Shown here: one piece after another, positions 1 through 10,893 of the stretch
How positions within the stretch are numbered: the stretch's first letter is position 1
How the letters are laid out: each line of letters starts with the position of its first letter
Assembly: GCA_963971305.1 (NCBI GenBank)
Contig: OZ020303.1
Location: forward strand, 37,684,106 to 37,748,105
Direction: 5' to 3'
Length of the DNA stretch: 64,000 nt
Source of the DNA: Arcuatula senhousia
Taxonomy: Eukaryota > Mollusca > Bivalvia > Mytilida > Mytilidae
Program-made: the position numbers and the translations under genes
Notes under the pieces: generated by a model
What the model saw: only the letters and a program-made list of their open reading frames with translations
Database searches by the model: none
Told to the model about the DNA's origin: nothing

Positions 1-407
1 TTCATCAACCTAGGACCTATAGTTCTTGAGATATGGAGGTGCTCGTAAAACTTTTCCAATGCTATTATATGTATTGAAAATTGTCAAAGTCACTCAACTG
101 GAAAATCAAGGTCAAGGTCAAAAGATGGGGATGCAACAGTGCTAAGCTACTACTGGGGCATATGCATACCAAGTTTCATCAACCTAGGACCAATAGTTCT
201 TGAGATATGGAGGTGCTCGCAAAACTTTTCCATTGCTATTATATGTATTGAAAATTGTCAAAGTCACTCAACCGGAAAATCAAGGTCAAGGTCAAAAGAT
301 GGGGATGCATCTGTGCTAAGCTACTACTGGGGCATATGCATACCAAGTTTCATCAACCCAGGACCTATAGTTCTTGAGATATGGAGGTGCTCATAAAACT
401 TTTCCAA
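1..407. repeat. 174-bp tandem repeat, about 2.3 copies
   Basis: Copies begin at 1, 175 and 349, an exact 174-base spacing with few substitutions. The array enters from outside the window. The last copy stops after the phrase about a gated 'ttcttgagatatggaggtgc', and then runs into a GC-rich stretch (CCGCCG repeats, 414-436) and a 'tgcttcgcaggcgagac' tail at 463-480. A similar GC-rich tail occurs at 55985-56080, so this is probably the 3' end of a dispersed element with a tandem core. Open frames here come from the repeat and are not genes. Confidence 0.9.
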
Positions 408-1397
408 AAAGTTAACGCCGCCGTCGCCGCCGCCGCCGGTAAAGTAACACCTATGTCCTGCTCTGCTTCGCAGGCGAGACAAAAACCACAATGTATATGA
501 TAATGATACATGTACATCTGTGCATTTTATTTCACCACCCCAAAAAATCAACATATTCAATTTGAACATATATCCTGAAATCACATTTGAAATTTTTGAA
601 TTGAAAAATTAAATGAAATAATGATTGAAAAAAAATAGCTTTGCAATGTTCAGGTGATTTTAGACCAAAGCAACACAAATTAAAGAGAATTTATTCAGCA
701 CCATTCAGTGGCCTTCTTAAAGTTGAAAGAGGGTCAGGGAATTAAAAAATGTAATTAAAACTGTTCTCAATACTTTTAAAATTACCGTAATTTCCGGAAA
801 ATAAAGTGCTCCGGACTTTAAGGCGCAGGGCCGATTTTCAGGGAAATATCTGATTTTATCCATTAATAAAGTGCACCTAAATATTAAACACACCCCTTTC
901 TTTAGTCTTATAACGTATATTGAATGATTTTTGTCACGTTAATTTCATTTTCAGCACAAAGACTCCCAATGTTGTTGAAGATCGTTTCCATTTTATATTA
1001 TTATTTATTTTTGATTTATTAATAAAATTGTGTTTGATTTTAATAAAATAAATAAAACAGCTTGTGTGTTGACTTATTGTTATTGATTTTAACTGTATAT
1101 GTGTGTATATCGGTAAATTGCAAATTAGTGTATGACACTTGACAGTTGTTATGATTGGCATTTAAATCGTTTGTTGGCAACCTGATTCTCTAGTTATTGT
1201 TTTGAGTGAAATTAAAGTGAAGTTTATTGACCTTGATATGTTTTGGTTATAATTACTCAAGTTCTGTTTGAGTGATTAATCATTAGATAGCTACAAGCTT
1301 GGCCATGTGGTGGAAAAGAAGAAAATCATAATGGCATATCTGTGCACTGGGAATGTGTCCAATACATTATTATAGATTTTTTTGTGTGTCCTTCATT

Positions 1398-2015
1398 ATG
1401 TCACCTGCAACGTGTTGCAGAAGCGACATATAGGGGTTACTTTGGCACTATCCGTCATCTTGCGTCGTCCTGCGTCCTGCGGCGTCACAAAAATTTCCGT
1501 CACAGTTTTCCAAACAACTACATGCCACAGCCTCTTTATATTTGGTATGTAGCTTCATCACATAGTACTATAAGGTGTAAAGCGATTTTAAGCCCAAAAA
1601 ATAACTACTTCCTGTTTGATGAATACATAACGTTTTATGTATAATGGACATAGATGCCAAATTTTCATCGCAGTTTTCCAGGCAACTACATGCCACAGCC
1701 TCTTGATATTTGGTATGTAGCTTCATCTTATAGTACTGTAAGGTGTAAAGCGATTTTATGCCAGAAAAATAACTACTTCCTGTTTGACGAATACTTAACG
1801 TTTTATATATAATGGACATAGATGCCAAATTTTCGTCGCAGTTTTCCAGGCAACTACATGCCACAGCCTCTTGATATTTGGTATATCATCCTTCATCCCA
1901 TAGTACTATAAGGTGTAAGACAATTTTATGCCTGACAATTAACTACTTCCTGTTTGGCAAACAAATATAAATAAGCAGGTGACATATGCCTTCCGGGGAA
2001 GGCTCCATCTAGTTA
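1398..2015 (+). mobile_element. GTCGCCTGC-family element with 168-bp core repeats (copy 1)
   Basis: This closely matches the better-preserved copy at 42629-43416. The left end resembles TGTCACCTGCAACGTGTTGCAG, and the right end reads GCAGGTGAC followed by the hairpin CCTTCCGGGGAAGG. About three core copies of roughly 168 bases, each with 'ttttccaggcaactacatgcc', lie between. The left arm also carries GTCGTC-type microsatellite sequence. See 42629-43416 for the assignment. Confidence 0.8.
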
Positions 2016-2016
2016 T

Positions 2017-2265
2017 TTATAGGAGTTATTTTGGCACTATCTGTCGTCTTGTGACGTCGTCCTGGGGCATCACAAAAATTTCAGTCACACAGTTTTCCGG
2101 GCAACTACAAGTCACAACCTCTTGATATTTATTATGTAGCTTCCTCCTATGGTACTATATGGTGTAAAGCGATTTTATGCCCGTAACTCATCTTCTTCCT
2201 GTTTTATTGAATATTTTAAGACGCAGGCGACATACGTCTTCCATGGAAGACCGCCATTCTAGTTT
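2017..2265 (+). mobile_element. GTCGCCTGC-family element, truncated copy 2
   Basis: A second, more diverged copy directly abuts copy 1. It lacks the left terminus. It keeps one core unit, the terminal GCAGGCGAC, and a variant of the 3' hairpin (CTTCCATGGAAG). No coding content. Confidence 0.7.
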
Positions 2266-3026
2266 ATTATATAAATTCCATATTTTAGGCACACCTCTAT
2301 CTGATTACGTAATCAAAATAAAAATGGATGATTGATTATGGAGAGAAAAGATCAAAGCAACTGAAATACATAATAAACAAACACATTCGAGGGTATTAAC
2401 TTTTTATTTCATAAAATAACAAACAAAACATCACATGAATAAAGCTGAAATAGAAATTGCAGTAGTTTAGTAATGACCCAGATGAAGTCTTGGCTTGAAA
2501 ACATCGATGTTTTCACACTGGTCCACCTGAAATTTTTTTTTTAAATAGACTAGGCGCACCGGTGTACAAACCGCACCTAGAACTTTTTAGAAAAAAAATA
2601 GCGGCTTATACGCTGGAAAATACGGTAACATTAAAAGTTTTTGTGATTACAGTAACATTTGTAAGATCTTTGGATATAGCTTTCAAGAAATACATTGTAT
2701 GCATATTAAATAAAAGTCCTATTAAACAGATAAGAAAAGTTAAGTTTCCATTTTTGCAGTTAAATTTAACTTTGATTTTGTAATTTCAATAAATGTTATT
2801 CAAGTGGAAAGTGCAGCTTTAACAACTAATTAGGGTATTATGACATCATTCTCCCATAAAATTTTATTTCAAATATTAACCATAAGTATACAACTGCCAC
2901 TGCCGAACTGCATGTCCTGGTCGAAAACATGTACATATGTACATGTGACCAGGCCTGGGACCCTAGCCATATTATGTTCCCATCCACATGGGATACCTGA
3001 CTGACAGAAATAAATAAAATCTTTAC

Positions 3027-3108
3027 CTTTTCCTCTGATCTTCTAAACTTTCCAAATATTTCCTATACATTTTACTGCATGGCCCTGCTTGCTTAGTTGC
3101 TTGTTTTA
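3027..3108 (-). CDS. Candidate second exon of an unrecognised minus-strand gene
   Basis: On the minus strand an acceptor (T-rich tract ending CAG) precedes 82 open bases that end at GTAAAG. Joined to the candidate first exon (4089-4032, one base carried over) the frame stays open. This exon then encodes about 27 residues rich in Lys, Gln and Glu, including PCSKMYRKYLESLEDQRKR, likely helical. It ends with two bases of a codon, so another exon is needed; none is convincing between here and the window start. I do not recognise the protein. Support is two matching splice pairs and phase agreement only. Confidence 0.4.
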
Positions 3109-4031
3109 CTGAAAAAAAATATTAGCACAAATTAATTATTAATAGTCTTTGATAAATGACAATTTGTCCTTTAAAAAAAAACAATTATAATAAACAGAGA
3201 AATTTATTACCGAGTGTGATGACCGGGTTTCCCAAATAATCAACAAATATGGCCTTTATTTGTTTACATTACCGTGGCGACAAAATAATAGCTTTAATTG
3301 TGCAAATTATATCTTTTTTGCTACCTCAAAAAGTGCTGTCATGAAGTTCGTTTGGTATTTAGACTGTCGTTCTTTATCTGATTATTCATGATTACTTGAC
3401 TATTAAATGAAACAGCAACCACTTCAAACAAATTTGTTTATTTAGTTAATTCGCGCGGTTTTTTGACCCAGATAACAGCTTACTACCAATTTACAAACTA
3501 AACAACAACGCACGATTACTTATTTCAACCAAATAATAAATTTTCCTCATTTGTTGTTTTTGTCATTCAATTTGGTTTTTTAAGATCCTGAAATCAAAAC
3601 AATTAAAATGGCTCTAAAACAGCATACTTATTTCACGGTCACCAGTGAATGTCCTTAAATCACAACTTCTGGATGTAATTCGTTTGGAGACTTTCAGGAT
3701 AATGATACATTGTAAGTGTGCTTGATTTTTTTCATCGTTACTGTCATTCTAAGTCTTATTAAAAATAGAAGAATGATTACAGTTTTTAAAATGACTAATT
3801 TCATGGTAATCTGTTGCTGAAAACAATCATATTTTATTCTTTGGCAGAGAGTCCACACGGTGTAAATTTTTAACCGATGTTCAAAAAATGAATTGTATCG
3901 AACTGCAGAGACATTTTGTCATGAAATAACTTGTTCATAATAACTAGGTATAGCTACAGCTGACTACATTCTCCGATTTTCACAATAAGGTGATGAATGA
4001 CAATAAACATGAAAAATAAAGGCACACTTAC

Positions 4032-4089
4032 CAGAAAACTGCTCTCCAAAATCATAACCATAAATTTCTCCTAACGAATTTGCTCGCAT
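4032..4089 (-). CDS. Candidate first coding exon of the same minus-strand gene
   Basis: Minus-strand ATG at 4089-4087 opens 19 codons plus one base (start MRANSLGEIYGYDFGEQFS) and ends at a strong donor, GTAAGTGT. The phase (1) fits the exon at 3108-3027. The intron between them (3109-4031) has no obvious mobile element. The product is not recognised. It could be a small conserved protein lost among short exons, or a chance arrangement. Confidence 0.4.
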
Positions 4090-4917
4090 AACCCGGCGTT
4101 GTGATTTAGGATATTTGAGTTCGTGTTGGGTGCTATTTCACAAAGTGATCCTGTATAGGATTTGACTATAAATCTATCTGGCATGTACTTACAGACACAG
4201 GCATGTCATCATCAAGTATAGTTTAACTTGACAAGAGGTTAAAGTTCATTCAAACTAGATTGTTGTCATTCATGTGGATAGACTATAAATCCCTTAAGCG
4301 TTCTAACGTAAACATCTGGAAACTATCAAGGGACGCAAGGATGGCCGAATAATCAACCAAACAAAGGCTTAATTGTGGCTGGATAAAAGAAATTAAAAAA
4401 AACGTGATTCAGATATTCTAACCCTTGATGAATAATATGTGAATAAATCTGTCAAAGTCAAAAATGGCTGGATTTCGTTAAACATGAAGTAGGTGAGCGA
4501 CAGACCTAAATTTAAACCCTCGTTATGGGACCCCATACTGATGCTGTATACCAAATATCAAGTGACTGTGATTAGTAGTTGCTGAGAAAACTGTTACGAT
4601 TTTTCCCCGCCTGCACGCCGCCCGCCGCCCACCGTCCGACATTCACCAGTTCATTAGCCTGATATCACTCCGTGAAATCCGGCCATCAATCTACTTGTAA
4701 AATGGACATTTGTCTTGTAAGAAACACCCAAAAAATATTTCAAGGCAATGTGGAACAATGCTTTTTTACAAAAATAAGATAGAAGGAATAGAATATCACC
4801 AAACTACAGTTGATTCTACTTAATCGACTAAATCTTATTGACTGACCCTCTCATTTGAATAAGATTTTAAAACATCAAACCATTTCCTATACTTTTAATG
4901 TTAAAAATTACATTTAG
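4090..4917. other. Non-coding stretch, possible promoter side of the minus-strand gene
   Basis: No coding exon is seen on either strand. The part up to about 4250 would hold the promoter of the minus-strand candidate gene. Around 4490-4640 there is a short repeat-like segment ending in 'ccgcctgcacgccgcccgccgcccaccgtccg', the type of phrase found at ends of dispersed repeats here. Confidence 0.4.
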
Positions 4918-5224
4918 GGAGCAGCAATTCAATTTTTAGGGGGGGGGGCTATGGATATTTTCTTGGTCCTGCCTTTTTATTTTCGGAAAAGCAGAGCCTG
5001 GATTTTATTTTGTGCGCTGGCACGCGCACGTTTTTTCCCCAAGCTCGCCTCTATAAATAGTTTAGCCATAAATACCACCCTTCCTTTTTAATTCAAGGCA
5101 TGACTGTCCTGCCTTTTTATTTCTGGGTTTTACCATCCTGCCTTTTTATTTCTGGATTTTTGCCATCCTGCCTTTTTTATTTCAAATTTCACCCCCCCCC
5201 CCCTAAAAAGCAAATGGTCGCTCC
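4918..5224. mobile_element. Small non-autonomous element with GGAGC inverted ends
   Basis: The left end (GGGAGCAGCAATT...TTTTTAGGGGGGGGGG) and right end (CCCCCCCCCCCTAAAAAGC...GGTCGCTCC) are inverted copies. The interior holds about four degenerate copies of a roughly 31-bp unit around 'tcctgcctttttatttctgg'. No coding content. The size and structure are MITE-like; superfamily unknown. Confidence 0.65.
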
Positions 5225-5700
5225 TTTAATTGCATTGAAAATCTGAGAAGAAGACAGTATAAAATTCCTATGTGCATCACTTTTATACTTGTCAAAATAA
5301 TATATTTGTCTCTGAAGTGTGTTCAATTAAAGTTATCAAAACATGTTTTGACCATCTTCTTTTATGTCACATTTGTTTTTACAAGTATTGGGATTGTATT
5401 TTTTTTTTGTTTTTTACCTGACATTTTACTTAATTGGGTCATTCTGTTAATTGCATGAAATTCTATGACAAATTGGTTATGCAATTAAGGGGAATCTACT
5501 GTATAAACAATCATATTGCATGTTGAGATTTTATAAGACTACACAAGATGTAGCTGTTAGAAAAAGTAATTTCAACAAAAAAATACATTTAAAATGTAAT
5601 TTTGTATTTAAAATTCAATCTTAAGTCTTAATTTTAGCAATTAACAATATTTTGATTAATACTTAAGATGAGTTGCCAATAGTATCATCAAAGTTTCGCC
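5225..5700. other. AT-rich non-coding stretch
   Basis: A 62-codon open frame at 5270-5458 is hydrophobic but made of T-rich low-complexity DNA, with no splice or family support. Nothing else is seen. Confidence 0.4.
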
Positions 5701-5703
5701 TTG

Positions 5704-5915
5704 CTAAAAGTGGTGACTATTACGCGATGGGTGTGCTACAGCTAACAGGAACTGCTTATTATTCCCGAGTTCCCTCTCGTTTTGGCTTGATTTCACATTG
5801 CTAAATGCGGTGTAGATTTTGTGTGTGTGTGGTTTTTTGTTGTTGTTGTTGTTGTGGGGTTTGTATCGTTGTGGGGATTTTTTGTCTACCAATTGTCTTT
5901 GTCTTTTCGGTATAA
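5704..5915 (+). repeat. Diverged copy of a dispersed repeat also present at 53655-53845
   Basis: Shares ordered phrases with 53655-53845: 'gcgaygggtgtgytayagc', 'caggaactgcttaytmt', 'gagttc..ctcgttt', and a terminal 'tttgtcttttcgg' against 'gccctttcggac'. A TTG microsatellite lies inside it. It ends about 25 bases before the candidate exon at 5939. The family is not identified. Confidence 0.6.
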
Positions 5916-5938
5916 TAATCTTTGAGAGAATTTCACAG

Positions 5939-6094
5939 GATGATGTAAAATTTACCCAGCTTATATTGAATGTAACAAACCCCACAGTTCCAATGATCTT
6001 CCAGAAGGATGAGATGGTACATGAAATTGAGTCACTAGCCAGAGGGTTATGCTTTGCTCTGCACCATGAAAGATGCAAGCTGATGGAAATTCCA
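5939..6094 (+). CDS. Isolated candidate internal exon, 52 codons, gene unrecognised
   Basis: 156 open bases with phase 0 at both ends lie between an AG acceptor (TTTCACAG) and a good donor (GTAAGG). The encoded segment (DDVKFTQLILNVTNPTVPMI at the start, ESLARGLCFALHHERCKLM near the end) has balanced, non-repetitive composition, unlike the chance frames around it. I do not recognise it. No partner exon was found before the array at 6321 or further left, so it may belong to a gene running outside the window or be an exon relic. The acceptor polypyrimidine tract is weak. Confidence 0.4.
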
Positions 6095-6320
6095 GTAAGG
6101 CCTTTTTGATTAAGGGTATTCTTGGGGCTCCTGTCAAGTTCTTAAATTAAAATTTTTGCAACTTTAGTATAGAGTATATATATTTTTCTAAGTTAGTTTA
6201 GATTGAGTTAATAGTCTTTTCCATCACTAGGTATATTATAAATGAATCTTAGCATTTTCATAATTCCCCTGGTTAAATTTTTCTGACTCTAAATGAGTAA
6301 TTACTAGTTATATATAACTT

Positions 6321-8619
6321 TGTGTGTGTAAATAAAATGTCGCTGATGAAGGCTGGTAGCGCGGCCGTAAGCTACGACGAAAAATAAGTTATTGTGATTT
6401 AATTATATACTATACAGACTTTATTATATATTGGACACTATGGAAAATATGAACGTAATTACAGATAAACGGAATAACTATGTGTGTGTAAATAAAATGT
6501 CGCTGATGAAGGCTGGTAGCGCGGCCGTAAGCTACGACGAAAAATAGCTTATTGTGATTTTATTATATACTATACAGACTTTATTATATATTGGACACTA
6601 TGGAAAATATGAACGTAACTACAGATAAACGGAATAACTATGTGTGTGTAAATAAAATGTCGCTGATGAAGGCTGGTAGCGCGGTCGTAAGCTACGACGA
6701 AAAATAGCTTATTGTGATTTTATTATATACTATACAGACTTTATTATATATTGGACACTATGGAAAATATGAACGTAACTACAGATAAACGGAATAACTA
6801 TGTGTGTGTAAATAAAATGTCGCTGATGAAGGCTGGTAGCGCGACCGTAAGCTACGACGAAAAATAGCTTATTGTGATTTTATTATATACTACATGTACT
6901 ATACAGACTTTATTATATATTGGACACTATGGAAAATATGAACGTAACTACAGATAAACGGAATAACTATGTGTGTGTAAATAAAATGTCGCTGATGAAG
7001 GCCTGGTAGCGCGGCCGTAAGCTACGACGAAAAATAGCTTATTGTGATTTTATTATATACTATACAGACTTTATTATATATTGGACACTATGGAAAATAT
7101 GAACGTAACTACAGATAAACGGAATAACTATGTGTGTGTAAATAAAATGTCGCTGATGAAGGCTGGTAGCGCGGCCGTAAGCTACGACGAAAAATAGCTT
7201 ATTGTGATTTTATTATATACTATACAGACTTTATTATATATTGGACACTATGGAAAATATGAACGTAACTACAGATAAACGGAATAACTATGTGTGTGTA
7301 AATAAAATGTCGCTGATGAAGGCTGGTAGCGCGGCCGTAAGCTACGACGAAAAATAGCTTATTGTGATTTTATTATATTCTATACAGACTTTATTATATA
7401 TTGGACACTTTGGAAAATTATGAACGTAACTACAGATAAACGGAATAACTATGTGTGTGTAAATAAAATGTCGCTGATGAAGGCTGGTAGCGCGACCGTA
7501 AGCTACGACGAAAAATAGCTTATTGTGATTTTATTATATACTACATGTACTATACAGACTTTATTATATATTGGACACTATGGAAAATATGAACGTAACT
7601 ACAGATAAACGGAATAACTATGTGTGTGTAAATAAAATGTCGCTGATGAAGGCCTGGTAGCGCGGCCGTAAGCTACGACGAAAAATAGCTTATTGTGATT
7701 TTATTATATACTATACAGACTTTATTATATATTGGACACTATGGAAAATATGAACGTAACTACAGATAAAGGGAATAACTATGTGTGTGTAAAGTAAATG
7801 TCGCTGATGAAGGCTGGTAGCGCGGCCGTAAGCTACGACGAAAAATAGCTTATTGTGATTTTATTATATACTATACAGACTTTATTATATATTGGACACT
7901 ATGGAAAATATGAACGTAACTACAGATAAACGGAATAACTATGTGTGTGTAAATAAAATGTCGCTGATGAAGGCTGGTAGCGCGGCCGTAAGCTACGACG
8001 AAAAATAGCTTATTGTGATTTTATTATATACTATACAGACTTTATTATATATTGGACACTATGGAAAATATGAACGTAACTACAGATAAAGGGAATAACT
8101 ATGTGTGTGTAAAGTAAATGTCGCTGATGAAGGCTGGTAGCGCGGCCGTAAGCTACGACGAAAAATAGCTTATTGTGATTTTATTATATACTATACAGAC
8201 TTTATTATATATTGGACATTATGGAAAATATGAACGTAACTACAGATAAACGGAATAACTATGTGTGTGTAAATAAAATGTCGCTGATGAAGGCTGGTAG
8301 CGTGACCGTAAGCTACGACGAAAAATAGCTTATTGTGATTTTATTATATACTATACAGACTTTATTATATATTGGACACTATGGAAAATATGAACGTAAC
8401 TACAGATAAACGGAATAACTATGTGTGTGTAAATAAAATGTCGCTGATGAAGGCTGGTAGCGCGGCCGTAAGCTACGACGAAAAATAGCTTATTGTGATT
8501 TTATTATATACTATACAGACTTTATTATATATTGGACACTATGGAAAATATGAACGTAACTACAGATAAACGGAATAACTATGTGTGTGTAAATAAAATG
8601 TCGCTGATGAAGGCTGGTA
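6321..8619. repeat. 160-bp tandem array, 14 full copies plus a partial
   Basis: The unit phrase TGTGTGTGTAAATAAAATG starts at 6321, 6481, 6641, 6801, 6970, 7131, 7291, 7452, 7621, 7782, 7942, 8102, 8262, 8422 and 8582. Spacing is 160-161, or 169 where a 9-base 'catgtacta' insertion occurs. Copies are nearly identical, so the array is young or homogenised. Each unit has CTGATGA, then a GTAGC/GCTAC hairpin, then CGAAA, superficially like a hammerhead core. Shared variants show block duplications: the insertion and 'gcgaccg' recur 651 bases apart. No protein is encoded. Confidence 0.95.
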
Positions 8620-8947
8620 ATGGTGGTGGAATAATATGCTATATAGACTTATATCAGTAGCTGCTTATTGTATTAGCTGCTTATACCGTGGTGGTGGTTA
8701 TAAATATAAAAATTGTGTGCGATATCCAATAAACTACAGTCGATCTACACACAGGCTCCGTGTGGTTCTCCGAGAAACGGAGGGATATATATTGCAAAGA
8801 AAGAAAGGATATGTGATTACTCTTTTGGTACACCTTTGCTTCTTCCTTGATTTTTGTGATAAATAATTTTTGTTTTGTATGGTAAAAACCACAGTCCATT
8901 GGTAATAAATCTAATTTTATTTTTAATACAAAATATTGAAGTCATAT
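8620..8947. other. Spacer between the 160-bp array and a MITE
   Basis: Non-repetitive, AT-rich. Open frames of 72-76 codons on both strands overlap each other and lack any family or splice support. No gene is called. Confidence 0.4.
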
Positions 8948-9198
8948 TGGGCTATTCCAGAAATTTTCTGTACCCCCCCTGTGGAAGAGGTCCTTGAAAA
9001 AAAATATTTTCCATGGACAAAAATTGGAATTTCAGTGAAAAAATCTGGAATTCCACCTATTTGGGCAACCAAATTTTTTTAAAACCTCGAAAAAAGTTTG
9101 GAAATCCATTATCTTCCACAGGGTTTACAGCCAAAAATTTTTCTGGAAATTCCAGTATCTTCCACAGGGGGGGTACAGACTATTTCTGGAATCGCCCA
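8948..9198. mobile_element. 251-bp MITE with 40-bp inverted ends
   Basis: The left arm begins TGGGCTATTCCAGAAAT and continues to CCCCCCCTGTGGAAGA. The right arm is its inverted copy, ending ATTTCTGGAATCGCCCA. Nested A/T-rich 'ggaaattcca' and 'ggaatttcag' phrases fill the middle. A related element (GGGCTGTTCCA ends) is at 25133-25314. The open frame across it is not a gene. It ends about 75 bases before the BBLN start, so it may lie in that gene's promoter. Confidence 0.8.
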
Positions 9199-9283
9199 TT
9201 TTAGTCTTAAATAATATCCGTAGTCTAATTAAGGTTTGTAATTTATGTGGCCCTTTATTATTATTTGTCACATGACACAGAAA

Positions 9284-9425
9284 ATGGCAGAAGGCGAACC
9301 AGGGAAAGATTCAGAGCAAAATGAAAAGAACGGGGAAGTGCAGAACAATCTAGAAGAAGTTATAGAAGAAATGAGCTTAGATTCAAACATTAGCATTGAA
9401 AATTTGGTTGAAGAAGCTTCAAATG
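9284..9425 (+). CDS. BBLN: BBLN exon 1
   Basis: 47 codons plus one base, ending at donor GTGAAT (9426). Reading past the donor meets a stop at once. Codes for the acidic N-terminal region, which has no assigned domain. Confidence 0.8.
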
Positions 9426-10893
9426 GTGAATGTTAATGGATTGAGAAGGCAAAAAAGAAAAATAATGTCTGATAATTTTAATGAATTTCTCTACCATGTC
9501 TACTTATCCTATTTTGAATTAAAGAATTTATATGAAAATCCCTCCTGTAGTGCTTCCTATATAATATTCCTAAACAACAAACACTCTACATTGACAAATG
9601 ATCCAAATAAGTCACAGGGGCTTATGTACATTAAAAAAATTAAAAATCCCAGATTAATATTTTTTTACTGTACACAAGCCCCTGTGAATAAGTCACAATT
9701 ATATTCTGAAATCCTTACAACAATTTTAAACCCTAGAAATTATCAACAAATTCAGAGTCTGGGTTTTTTTTATTAAACAGGCACTAGAACTGAGGACAGG
9801 GGGCTGGTAGACAAATTTATGATTTTGTTGATGTTTTATTTTGTTTATAACTTTTTTTTTTATTTTTTCTGTCAAATATTCAATTTATATTGTATTGATT
9901 TACATGACACTAAAGTATTATTATTATGATTATGTAAGGGGGTTGTAATGGGTTATTTTTTATGTTTTCTAGCTGCAATCATGTAGCTCCTATGACATCT
10001 TTTTGTATTGAGCTGCAAAGGGGTCTCATTACTTGTCAAACTTTTATGTTTAGACTTCCCAAAACCTGAATTGAACTTAGATAGTCAGGGAAACTTTGAG
10101 ATGCATTAGCTTGCGTTATTTTTTATTTAAAAGTTCTATACTGTTATCCCTAATTGGGACATGTTTGCATTAATAAACTAGTTTCTATAGATAAAAGTTT
10201 TGACGATTATATTGTCACTTTTACTATTTTGATCCTTAACTTTACAATGAAGTTCAGGATCAAAATTATATAAAAATAAGAATAAGTGATGAAAAACTTA
10301 AATATTCTCAGGTAATATCAAATACTCCCCATCAAAGTATTAATAACATATCCACAGCAACTCAATAATTGCACCAAAACGGTCTTGAACTTTAAGCTTA
10401 AAATTTGTTAATCTTTATTGTTTAAAGGTACATTGAGTAATGGAAATTCAACTGAAACAGAAATTGAACAGTATAAACATGAAATCCATATTTTTGTGAA
10501 GCCTGTAATATAAAAGTACATCATGTATATAAGATAAATGATACAGGCTGTCTTGTTTTCTCTAACAATATTAGATTCTTGCTTTCAATAAAAAAAAATG
10601 AATACAATGAACTAGAAATGGCTTTATCCTATGTTGACTGCATCACACATGACATTGTACAGATATGAATCATAACTTATCTTTTTCTTGTTTCAGAATA
10701 TGAACATCTCAATAAAACATTAGATGAAATAGACACATGGATGACAACACTGGAAAGTAGAAACGACACCTTATACACAGAGCTTCAAGAACTTTTAAAA
10801 TCAAGCAAAGAAACAAGAAAGGAATTACAACAACTGCATGAATCTGACACAAACACTTCTAAAAATGTAAAAGATCAACAAGGAAATTCTTGA
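9284..10893 (+). CDS. BBLN: Bublin coiled-coil protein (UPF0184 / C9orf16 family), two exons, span
   Basis: A two-exon gene for a predicted 112-residue protein: exon 1 is 9284-9425, exon 2 is 10697-10893. The C-terminal half matches the family: EYEHLNKTLDEIDTWMTTLE then RNDTLYTELQELLKS, against the family pattern of a hydrophobic heptad helix followed by LQELLESN. It should form a short coiled coil. The N-terminal 47 residues are acidic, Glu/Asn-rich and longer than in the human protein (83 aa, from memory). In C. elegans the family member organises intermediate filaments at the apical intestinal surface; a similar role here is inference. ATG 9284 has a strong Kozak context (A at -3, G at +4); an in-frame ATG at 9272 would add four residues. 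Confidence 0.88.
10697..10893 (+). CDS. BBLN: BBLN exon 2 with stop
   Basis: The acceptor CTTGTTTCAG precedes AATATGAAC. With the carried G the first codon is GAA, as the family alignment needs. The exon codes for the whole conserved coiled coil and ends at TGA 10891-10893. Confidence 0.9.

Larger units (their letters stand above)
782..2628. mobile_element. Old DNA transposon remnant with TTACCGTA inverted ends, carrying nested insertions
   Basis: The left end (782, TTACCGTA then TTTCCGGAAAATAAAG) and the right end (ending 2628, inverted CTGGAAAATACGGTAA) are imperfect inverted repeats. Both are followed inward by similar 'GGCGCA' and 'CGCACC' phrases. The interior has no transposase frame, and two copies of a GTCGCCTGC-type element (1398-2015, 2017-2265) have inserted into it. 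The superfamily is not resolved and no target duplication is clear. Confidence 0.5.

Noticed and set aside
1342..1864. Open frames of about 100 codons on both strands
   Set aside because: They lie in the tandem core of the GTCGCCTGC element and recur at 42612-42960; repeat-derived.
2840..3026. Long open stretch continuing the minus-strand gene after GTAAAG
   Set aside because: Joining it would need an intron of about 20-27 bases, too short to splice. The apparent CAG acceptor there is probably chance.
5704..6078. 124-codon minus-strand frame opposite the candidate exon
   Set aside because: It spans a dispersed repeat and a microsatellite, has low-complexity Asn runs, and conflicts with the better-supported + strand exon.
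6321..8619. Regularly spaced repeats considered as a CRISPR array
   Set aside because: Direct head-to-tail 160-bp monomers without spacers, in a eukaryotic genome; not CRISPR.
9396..9776. 126-codon open frame in BBLN intron 1
   Set aside because: It starts inside exon 1 in another frame, has no ATG start, and runs through AT-rich intron without splice or family support.
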